Positions 55,256 to 64,000 of a stretch of 64,000 nt of DNA are shown here, piece after piece. Numbering within the stretch: the stretch's first letter is position 1; each line of letters begins with the position of its first letter. Under the pieces are notes generated by a model, which worked only from the letters and a program-made list of their open reading frames with translations, was not told where the DNA came from and made no database searches. Position numbers and translations under genes: made by a program. Source of the stretch: Cryptomeria japonica (taxonomy: Eukaryota > Streptophyta > Pinopsida > Cupressales > Cupressaceae). The DNA lies in the NCBI RefSeq assembly GCF_030272615.1, contig NC_081411.1, positions 835,934,136 through 835,998,135 of the forward strand, read 5' to 3'.

Positions 55256-57947
55256 TCGAAATACCCAAAAACATTTTTTTAACAAAACTATCTTGTTTTA
55301 CTGTTTAGATTGACACACAGGTCACGCTTTGGCAGTTCTATTCGCGTGTTAGCGCTATTGTCTTTTTTGTCTTCTAGAACTTTTGTTCTTACAATAGCAC
55401 TATTGTCAAAGAATTAGCACTTTTGTGGATTAATTAGCACATGTGTTTTTATATTGGTGCTTTTCTATTACTGTAGACATCTTTTCTTTTAGCATTTTTT
55501 TAGTAGTTTAGCGTGTTTGTGTTAAAATAGCGCTTCTGTTTTCACACAGACTAGTGCTATTGTAACAGAACATTGTAAAAAATGCCATGTAACTAATGAA
55601 ATAAATTTTCTTAGGCTTGTGGAAGCCCACCATGTTTTTGATTTTTTCTAACTGTTCGCTTCATGTACAAGTTTTAAAATAACTTTCTTTTAAAAAAAAA
55701 ATCAAAAACACTTCTTTTTGGTGCTTTAAAAATCATAGAAACAAACTCTCTTTCTTTGCAAGTTAGGATCATTTCTTTTTGGTGCTCTAAAATTCACAAA
55801 AACAAACTTCATTTCTTGCAAGATAGGCTCACTTCATTTGGTGCTTAAAAATCAACAAAGCAAAATTTATTTCTTGCATCAAACTAAGAATTGACAATCC
55901 ACACTTCCATTTTTGGGCAACTAAAAAGAACAATCAATTTTTCTTATTTTGCAAAACGATTTACTTCATGCATACATGCTCTTATTTCAGTTGACCAGGA
56001 TTTCAAATTCTAGTTTACTCAAACACATTGCTTTTGAAGTTAAAAAGAACATCATTGTTGTTGGAGCAACATCTCCAAATAGATAAAACATCATTGCAAT
56101 GACAAGTTAAAAATAACAAGTGTATTTTGTGTTTGGCACACTTGTGGAAAAAGAGTTTGTCGAGTGGTCCTACTTCTAACACACACTATCCTCTCCCTTG
56201 ACTTTTGTGGTCCTAGGTGCAAGAGAAAAGTGTTAGTAACACTCAAGTTATCTCTTTTTAAGAGAGGCCTGTCAAGAGACACATCACTCTTGGGAACGAC
56301 CTCACACGGTAAATCCTTCGAGCCGCTATAGAAATGAGGTGAGAGTGAAAGGTGTAGCCTTGGGTATAGTTGTTCCTATAGTGTAACTTGCCAAAAGGAT
56401 AAATGGGCCCCACCACAAGTTACAAGGCTCTTAAGTGAGTCACTGCAGAATGAACTTATGTCCAAAAACCTTGAACATTACTAAACACTTTTAAGTGGTA
56501 GCCCACCTATTCTATTGATTGAGGATATTTGTGATACAATTCAGCGCAAGAGTATAGATGGTTTTGCTCCCAAGATACTCACCATACATATTTCCTTGAG
56601 TAGAAACATAGATTTTTGAAAAGTCACTTGTGGCTTGATGAAAGTGATGAATCCCCCATCATAGGGATCATCTATTTGTTATGCTCATGCAAGACTTAGT
56701 ATATCACATCCTTACCTGCCACGGTGGGATTCATAAGGTATGTAGTACCAAAGTCAAAGAAATATCAAGATGTGGGCTGAATTTATCGCAATTGGCCATT
56801 TGACCTTAGGGATAAAAAGTGTTTGAAGTGTTTTCATTTTTGAGTCAAGACTAGTGCAAATTGAGCCGACTTCAGGCTTTGGAAAACACCTAAAAATAAA
56901 ATTAAAGGAAAAGGGTCATAAAAATTCCAAGGATTGGGTTGATCTAGACCCATACCTATTTTGTGCCTTTTGAGGTGACATACTTGTGTTTGTGTGCTTG
57001 CTTTGTTTTCTTGTCAAAGAAAAATTAAAAATCAGTTCCAAAAACAAGTATTCATCCAACACAACATTTCAAATACCAGCAAAAAGATCAAAAACAAAGA
57101 ACAACAACAAAAGCATCAAACTATATGACCATTCTTCACATCTTGAGAAAGAAGAATCTTCATCAACACATTAACTTAAAGAAAAGACCATTGAGCTCAA
57201 AATATCTTATCAAAAGGAGGAAATTCTTCTATCTTAATAGAAAAATCTTCATCTCTCATAGAGCCTTCTTACATCACATGCATCTTTATATTTAAGGGAA
57301 ATCAAACGAATTTGATCCAGAGTCATTAAACCGTAGAGCTTTTACACAATATTGAGCTTTGAGTTATCACAAAAAAAAATGAGGCAAGACCAATCTTGAC
57401 TTATTTCTAGACATTTGCATCACATATAACATAGCTCTAGAAGAACCACCAACTCCCGAAAGAGAAGAAGAAGAATTTGTCCCATATGTGACACAAAGCT
57501 TTTATTGAAGTTAAACATTTCATCCATCATCATATCCATATCTCATCAACTCCATTCCAACTCTCAAAACATCAAGAGGTTTTTGTCCTAAGTTCTATTT
57601 TGAAAATATTGCTTTAACCAAACACAAACAAATCACTTTTAGATTGTCTCTACATCTAGGATAAACTCATCCTAAGAGGCATTTCTACGCAGGTTAAAAC
57701 TAGTCTATGAGTGAATCCTCTAATTACTAGGTAGTTGAGTCTGTAATACATCTTAGATCTCTCTAAACCTTATCACATCAAACTTTGTCAATCAAACACA
57801 ACAAGCAATTCAAGAAAGAAACTTTGGTAGCATCTACCTTTAGTGCTAGAGATCCGTATGCAAAACACTTCACCAAACATCAATCTTTCATTCCATCACC
57901 AACTCATCATCATTTTCATCAAACTTCAACAAAAACTTGTAAACAAA
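55256..57947 (+). other. G4 5' leader
   Basis: About 2.7 kb without a recognised frame, similar in length to the leader of G2. Contains the short-motif array and A/T-rich unique sequence with a few caaaaacac/ggtgctttaaaaatc near-repeats at 55690-55860. Confidence 0.65.
55340..55565 (+). repeat. Short-motif array in the G4 5' leader
   Basis: About eight copies of tagcgctattgt and variants (tagcacttttgt, tagcactattgt, agcgcttctgt) on the + strand. The orientation is opposite to the array at 52945-53215. Confidence 0.8.
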
Positions 57948-59640
57948 ATGGCTCATACTAGATCAAGATCTAGACAACAAGAAATTGAAGAGGAAGAGGA
58001 AAAAATATCAATGAATTCCAAGAAGCCCTTGGAGGAAATGTAAATGATGAAACTCCACGCACTCCTACTCCTGTGGCAATAGAAAGGGCACAACACAACC
58101 CTCTCTTCAATAGACTTTTTGATGAGATACTCAAGAGTAATGATGATGCTCACTTTTTAAGACTTTCTCAAGAAGGGGCTAAGCTACCCTCTGACTTTGA
58201 TGTTGCACAACTAAGACAAGCATCAGAACACCAAAGTCGTAATGAGGATGAAAGAGGTAGAGAACATATCAGATACAACTTTCATCAAGGTAATCTCCCA
58301 CCTCCTCCTCCTCCTCCTCCGAATGACATAGAAATTTGGCAACAACAAGTTGAGAATCTCACCCAACAACTTCATAGTGGTGTGAAAACTAATCAATTTT
58401 CACTCAATGACATTTGTCCCTATCCCTTTGATAGGAATCTTCATATGCCACCTTTTCTGCAAGGGTTTGAAACACCCAAGTTTGAAAAGTATAGAGGAAA
58501 AGGAGATCCTCATGATCATGTTAGAGAATTCCATTCAGCTTGCCTCGAAGTGGCATACGAGGATACGTACCTCATGTGCCTTTTTACCCAAAGCTTGGGA
58601 GGAACAACCACATCATGGTTTTCCTGATTACCAGGTGGCATTAGGACATTTGAAGAGTTAGTCCAGAAATTCCTGGCACATTACTCACACAACATTGAAC
58701 GTGATATCACCATGGCTAATCTATGTAACACTAAACAAGAACTGGGTGAGCTATTTTCAGTCTTTCTGCAATGATGACATCAAATGTCTAGCAGACGTTC
58801 TCTTCAGTTACCTGAACAAGAACTAGTGGAAATATTTATTTCCAATTTAAATGAGGAAATGGAATTTCACCTTGACATAAAAGACACAGACTCTTTCAAT
58901 GACGTGATAACCAAAGGCTTAAAATGTGAGCAGGATCTCATCAAGAAAGGACTTATCAAAATCTACAATGAACCAAAGGATGGCCCTCATCCACGCTTCA
59001 ATAGTGACAAACCAAACTTCTGGAACAAAAACAAAAATGTCATCAACGATAGAGTTGTGGATGCAAGAACTATCAAAAGTGCACAACCTGTAGTTTGATT
59101 TGTAGGACAGAATGCTCCACCTAAGACTAACATAGGTGCTCCTGCAAATAAAGGCCACACCACATCTCAAGACGAAAAAAGACAGCGTCAACAAAATTTT
59201 AAACCAAAAAGAATATACACTCCCTTAGGCGAACCCATCGAAACAGTGTTACGTCAGTTGGTTTCTCAAAATCTAGTGACCTTACCCAAAACATCAAATC
59301 AAGCCTTCATGGTGGAGGGATACTGAACATTGCAATTTCCATCAAGGGAAAGGGCATAAAACAAGCAATTATCATAGATTGAAAGATATTATTCAGGATC
59401 TTATTGACTGAGGTGAAATCAAAATTGAAGGACATGACCCAAAGACAACAAACAATGATCATCTCATGTTTAAAAATCCACTTCAGGGCGAAACACAGAT
59501 ACCACCAATTATATGCAAGCTGTGTATAATTACACTGTGAATCACCTATACGATGCCAGTGAACAGATTGCAACTATAATCATAAAAAATCCCAGCTCCA
59601 CTTGCAATGTTGTTACACATCGTAGCAAGATTACCATAAA
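57948..59640 (+). pseudogene. G4 gag
   Basis: ATG at 57948 begins MAHTRSRSRQQEIEEEEEK; a shift near 58010 moves to the frame 58073-58627. That frame has a poly-Pro run (58298-58321), then the capsid: FETPKFEKYRGKGDPHDHVR, YEDTYLMCLFTQSLGGTTTS. After stops the capsid continues at 58784-59098 (QELVEIFISNLNEEMEF, KGLKCEQDLIKKGLIKIYNE). A knuckle-like CNFHQGKGHKTSNYHRLK with IIQDLID is at about 59330-59410; its last Cys is Tyr. The arrangement matches the gag of G2 except that the Gln-rich block is missing. Confidence 0.85.
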
Positions 59641-60694
59641 AGTAGCTCCACAAGGCACCCCATCTATCCCAAAGTAGTATAACCTTGTGGAACAGTTAGA
59701 CAAAACACCCGCACTAATATCTATCTTAGAGCTATTGCACCTATCTCCATCCCATAAAATCATCTTGGATCAAGCTCTCCAAGAGGCGTCAGTCCTTGCA
59801 AACCTAAATATAGATCTGTTCCAAGCCATGGTTGGAAATATAAGATCATCACCTTGTCTCATTTTCTTAGAAAGTGACAACTCCTCCTTCCAGCAACCTC
59901 ACAATGCCTCATTCCACATTGAAGGATTTATCAACCAACATAGGATCAAGCGAGTCTTGGTCAATAATGGAGCAGGCCTGAATATCTATACTCTACAATT
60001 AGTCACAACTTTGGGATATGCAATTGAATCAGTGGATCCCTGCAATAAGATCACAATCAAGGCCTATGATGATGCAGAGCATTCATCCAAAGGAGCTATG
60101 GTGCTACCAATCTGAGTGGGCCCTGTGGTGAAACACATCATCTGTCAAGTTCTAGATCTTCCTCTGCCATACAATTTATTATTAGGAAGACCTTGGATAC
60201 ATGCCATGCAAGCCATCCCATCCACCTACCATCAGTGTATCAAGTTCTTGTATAATGGTGTAGAAATCACAATCCTGGGCGATGCAAACCCCTTTGCATA
60301 TTGTCATAATATCGGTCATCAACCAAAGATTACCGTTCCCAACAATAGAGAATCCATCTCCTCCACATCATACATATGTGCAACCTCTCTTTCCAATTCA
60401 AACACTACTATACCCAAGAAAGAGAAGCTCAAGATGAAGATAACAGAGGGAGGTCTTGGGGAATACAATCTCAACCAACTCTTTTGTGTTAGAAAAATGC
60501 CCACTTCTCCTAGAACACATGGTAAACCTCAACGGTTACTTCAAATGCCACTGGACAAGCTAGCATGTACTTTGATGCCATTCATCCTTGGAAAGAGTCA
60601 AGAAGAAGAAACCAGAGATGAGGACTTAGTAGAATGGATCTATAAAGATCCCATCACCACTGATATTTCACAAGCGAATATTCCCACAGATTAG
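59641..60694 (+). pseudogene. G4 retropepsin
   Basis: The frame 59687-60115 holds the pre-protease (LDKTPALISILELL) and the active-site loop RVLVNNGAGLNIYT. The catalytic Asp position (residue 93, codon at 59963) is Asn. After a TGA at 60113 the next frame continues [17 protein letters not shown]. The remainder ([20 protein letters not shown]) aligns with GEYSMDQTFLIRNLPISPKS of G2. A TAG at 60692 precedes the G-patch. Confidence 0.82.
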
Positions 60695-60827
60695 TATGGA
60701 AAAGGCCTTCTTATTATGCAAAGAAAGGGTTATGATGGTCAGAGTGCTTTGGGACCTTGCAAGCAAGGAAGACATGAACCATTGCAGTCAGAATTAAAGC
60801 CCAAGGATAATACAGGCTTAGGCTTTC
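60695..60827 (+). CDS. G-patch domain in the G4 polyprotein
   Basis: YGKGLLIMQRKGYDGQSALG, then HEPL and NTGLGF, at the start of the frame 60716-61312 and just upstream. It aligns with the G-patch of G2; one Gly of the GLG core is Ala (SALG). Confidence 0.68.
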
Positions 60828-62138
60828 AAAAGGAGATCTTTCCTAAGCTCAGATTCAAAGGAAAACCTAGCCAACCTCTATATCAACCTATTACAAAGAG
60901 GTCACCTTTGATTATAAAAGCAGCATCAAACACCATGGCAACTGCCCCATCAAGGCTAAAAATCCTAGCAAAACCATCCACAACACCAATCATCCCACCA
61001 AACAAACTAGTAATCCCATCAGTAGCAGCAATAACATCAATAGCACCATTAGCAGCAGCAACTGTATCAGAACCCACAACAGTATTGACAACACTGGTGA
61101 TTCCAGCAGAAGCAGCAAAGTCACCACTACCTATACTCCCCATATCGGATTCGTTGATCCCCATAATCCTTCCTGCAACACCGATCATTTCATCTACAAT
61201 GGTACATCAGCTAATCACACCTACAATGTTTAACTCAAAAGATATCCCAGTATGGTATAGTAACCAGATACTAGAAACCAACTCACATGAATGGGAATTT
61301 GATTCCATCTAGCTTAATACTTTGGATGAGGAAGACACATCACTACCACCACCCTGCAAAGACATTCCTATTTACAGAGAAGCACAGATAAAGACCTCTT
61401 GGGTTCCTGAGCTGGAAACTTCTTCCATATACCCTACATCACATCCTACGCCTGATTCTGATGGGGAGAGTACCATCAATGACCTTCACCACAACATCTT
61501 AACCCTCACTAACACGTTTCATGAACTTAACCTAATCAATGAGGTAATGCCCATTATCCATCCTGAACTCATCGAATGGAACCAACCTAATCCCCCATGT
61601 CTTGACCTTTTTAAAACTATGAGGTGATCATTGACTTTTTAGAACTACGAGTTAACATACCAAGCGGGGATCGTAAAGTCAAATTCACCATTGAACTTAA
61701 TAGCGTAGCATACTTTGGGTGGATGCCAAACCTTTCAACTGCAAAAATATAACAATAAAACATGGATCTTCCAGTGAAAACCACACTATGGCACTATTTG
61801 ATCCCACAAAAGTAAAAAGAAAGAGCGTATCCAATGGTGAAAACCTCTTTGAGGTGCTAGACGATGAAAGGTTTGACATTCTCCCTTCTAGTACACAACA
61901 GGAATGATCAATAATTCTCATCAAAGAGACAAAAGAATACAATGTGGGGACTCCTGAAACACCTCACCATATACATTTGGCATCTCTTTTAACTCCAGAG
62001 GAACAACCTAAGTTTGTAGAGTTCTTCCAGAAGCATCAGATCAACTTTGCATGGTCATATGCAGACATGCCTGGGCTTGATCCTGATTTAGTCATGCATC
62101 ACCTCATCGTAGTAGAAGGAGCTAAACTTGTCAAGTAG
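60828..62138 (+). pseudogene. G4 linker between G-patch and RT
   Basis: The frame to 61312 contains a long low-complexity Ala/Thr/Ile/Pro stretch (60900-61220) not present in G2. Then acidic frames (61322-61627), and the conserved pre-RT segment at 61944-62138: LTPEEQPKFVEFFQKHQINF and AWSYADMPGLDP. No enzyme domain seen. Confidence 0.6.
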
Positions 62139-63592
62139 AAGCTTCACAAGATGCATCCTTAGATTGCAATACTAGTCAAAGCAGAACTTAAGAAACTCCT
62201 GGATGTTGGTTTCATTAGACGAATTGATTATGCAGATTGGATATCCAATATTGTGCTTGTCGGCAAGCCAAATGGGGGCATCCATATTTGTACTGACTTT
62301 AGAGATCTGAATAAGGCATGTCCTAAAGATGACTTCCCCCTACCAAACATCGATATAATAGTGGACCTAACAGCAGGACATGCCATGCTTTCCCTCATGG
62401 ATGACTTTTCAAGATAAAATCAGATAAAGATCACACCAGAGGATCAACATAAGACAACCTTCACATGTCCATGGGGCACATACTACGAGAATGTAATGCC
62501 TTTCGGTCTAAAGAATGCAGGAGAGACCTATCAAAGAGTATTGACTACCATCTTCCATGACATGATGCATACCGTAATGGAAGATTATGTTGATGACTTA
62601 CTAGCAAAATCAATCACTAAGAGAAGGTCATCTAGACATATTGGAGAAAATCTTTGACAGACTGGAACAATATCATGTTCGGCTCAACCTAAAGAAATGT
62701 GTCTCTAGAGTAACCTTAGGGAAGCTTCTAGGATATATTATCTCAAGCAAAGGCATTGAAGTCGATCCAGCAAAGGTCAAAGCAATCATGGACATGCCAC
62801 CTCCAAAGAACATCAGCTAGCTAAGGACACTACAAGGGCGGCTTCAATCTATCCGAAGATTCATTGCACAACTGGTAGATAAGTGTCACCCCTTTACACA
62901 CCTACTACATAAGAACATCCATTTTCACTGGAATGCCAGATGCTAGCAAGCATTCCAAATGCTTAAAGATTATCTCATGAATACACCATTGTTGGTCCCA
63001 CCAGATCTGAGTAGACCTTTATTACTCTATATTTCAGCAACTAACACAACATTAGGTGTACTACTGGCACAACATAATGTTGAAGGGAAAGAGTGTGATG
63101 TTTACTACATCTCTTGCACACTGGTTGGCTATAAACTCAATTACACCCCTATTGAGAGAGCTTGCCTAGCAGTAATCTTGGCAGCCACTAAACTGAGGCA
63201 CTATCTGTTAACACACAAGGTACAACTCATTGCAAAGATTGATCCACTCAAATACTTACTTAGTAAAGTAGCATTGACAAGCTGCTTGGCCAAATGGGTG
63301 ATGATTTTAAGTGAATTTGACATCGAGTATGTGGACTGTAAGTCTATTAAAGGTCAAGTTATCGCAGATCAATTGGTCGATGCACCACTCATAGGTGATC
63401 ATCTCCTCATTTCCAATTTTCCAGATGAAGAGATATTCATGATCACGGTAGCACAACCATGGAAACTGTACTTTGATGGTTCATACACTAGGCATGGCTC
63501 AGGGGCAGGAATTCTATTTATCACACCTCAAGGTGATAGCATCCCGAAATCTTATACTCACATTTCCATGCACCAACAACATAGCAGAGTAT
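62139..63592 (+). pseudogene. G4 RT, RNase H and start of second RNase H, right copy
   Basis: RT start: LKKLLDVGFIRRIDYADWIS, GGIHICTDFRDLNKACPKDD, LPNIDIIVD, a stop after MDDFSR, MPFGLKNAGETYQR, and an intact box EDYVDDLLAKS at about 62581. A one-base insertion follows (near 62615). RNase H in the frame 62959-63621 is open (YISATNTTLGVLLAQHN, KGQVIADQLVDAP). The second RNase H begins with WKLYFDGSYTRHGSGAGILF and is cut at 63592 by Copia gag sequence. Confidence 0.88.
62468..63592 (+). repeat. Terminal duplication of G4, right copy (RT/RNase H)
   Basis: Direct repeat of 45591-46716. The match starts at TCCATGGGGCACATACTA and ends at AGCAGAGTAT. Confidence 0.9.
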
Positions 63593-64000
63593 TGAGACAG
63601 ATTTATGTGGAAAACTTTTAGCTTTTGAACTTGAGGAATTTGGTCCTATTGCTATTATTAAGACAGATTTAGCTTTCAAGGCATCATCATCATCTACAAC
63701 ATCATCATCATCTGAGAAATCTGATTGGAAAGCCTTTTATGCAAGAGAAATTGAAGAAATCAGAAAAGATAATGAAGAACTGGAAGAGCTTGAAGCACTA
63801 TTTGCAAGGAAAATACCTAAAGGTCCAGTTGGAAGTAAGTATGAAGTTAAAGTACCCTTTAAATATTTTAACTACAATAAAATTGGTCATATGGTATCTA
63901 GGTGTCTTGATAGACATGCAAGATTGAAAGAAGAAGCTAAAAGGACATATAAGCCTAACCCTGAATATTAGAGATACTGATTTAAGAAGAATAGAGACAA
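63593..64000 (+). pseudogene. C3: Copia gag fragment (C-terminal capsid and knuckle), runs off the window
   Basis: Reads TDLCGKLLAFELEEFGPIAI, then EELEELEALFARKIPKGPVG, homologous to C1 gag (DTLVRKLTTFEIEEFG, EKLEALFARRVPKGLTG). The knuckle is YFNYNKIGHMVSRC: both first Cys ligands are Tyr (C1 has CFACNKIGHFASRC). Stops follow (EY-stop-RY-stop). The fragment begins abruptly at the G4 junction. It is a different copy from C1 and may be the missing gag of C2 in inverted orientation. Confidence 0.8.

Larger units (their letters stand above)
45591..63592 (+). mobile_element. G4: Tat-like Gypsy element in circularly permuted order with one LTR
   Basis: Order on the + strand: RT (from PWGTYY), RNase H, second RNase H, integrase, 3' region with antisense PMD, polypurine tract, single LTR (53783-55235), PBS, leader, gag, protease, G-patch, RT, RNase H. 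The first 1.13 kb (45591-46716) is repeated at 62468-63592 with light divergence. The unit from 45591 to 62467 is about 16.9 kb, close to G2 minus one LTR (about 16.2 kb). It is the same subfamily as G2 by domain order, PPT and PBS. Confidence 0.88.

Noticed and set aside
60883-61188. Ala/Gly-rich minus-strand frame opposite the G4 linker
   Set aside because: Mirror of a low-complexity Ala/Thr/Ile/Pro stretch on the coding strand.
1-64000. Host genes, tRNA or rRNA genes
   Set aside because: I read both strands for gene-like frames and for tRNA-like cloverleaf or rRNA sequence and saw none. Every recognisable frame belongs to a transposable element. Divergent or very short genes could still be missed.

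Overview
The window looks like intergenic DNA from a large-genome seed plant. I see no host gene: nearly every base belongs to a transposable element, and most of those are nested in one another. The mix (Ty1/Copia, Ty3/Gypsy chromovirus, Tat-like Ty3/Gypsy of about 17-18 kb, an L1-type LINE with an RNase H domain) and the long A/T-rich LTRs suggest a gymnosperm such as a conifer. That assignment is inference; no taxonomic marker is present.

Layout. (1) 1-29040 is Copia element C1 on the + strand: end of the 5' LTR, primer site, gag, protease, then integrase and the start of RT. It is split after the protease by (2) G1, a minus-strand chromovirus at 1783-27510 flanked by a perfect 5-bp duplication (GTTTA). 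The 5' LTR of G1 is itself split by (3) G2, a 17.8-kb minus-strand Tat-like Gypsy element at 8511-26304 flanked by cttgg/cctgg. The RT of C1 is then cut at 29040 by (4) G3, a + strand Gypsy element with a 1.2-kb 5' LTR, gag and protease. The leader of G3 holds (5) a 5'-truncated minus-strand LINE at 30439-36573 with a perfect 15-bp duplication. G3 is cut at 40404 by (6) C2, a minus-strand Copia element with its 3' LTR, RT/RNase H, integrase and protease. At 45591 C2 gives way to (7) G4, a + strand relative of G2 in circularly permuted order: RT-RNaseH-integrase-3' region-PPT-single LTR-PBS-gag-protease-RT-RNaseH, ending at about 63592. It runs into (8) a + strand Copia gag fragment, C3, to the window end.

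G2 and G4 share an unusual architecture. Each has a G-patch domain after the protease and a second RNase H-like domain before integrase. Each has A-rich tandem repeats beyond the integrase, and a plant-mobile-domain (PMD) reading frame antisense to pol between integrase and the 3' LTR. Arrays of a short GCGC(T/C)-type motif lie near both ends of the internal region in opposite orientations. Almost all catalytic domains are broken by stops, frameshifts or active-site substitutions, so these are relics.

The points most worth following up are the permuted one-LTR unit (45591-63592), the antisense PMD gene with a possibly conserved intron in both Tat-like elements, the paired inverted motif arrays, and an extra 9-residue-repeat/charged frame at the 3' end of the LINE.
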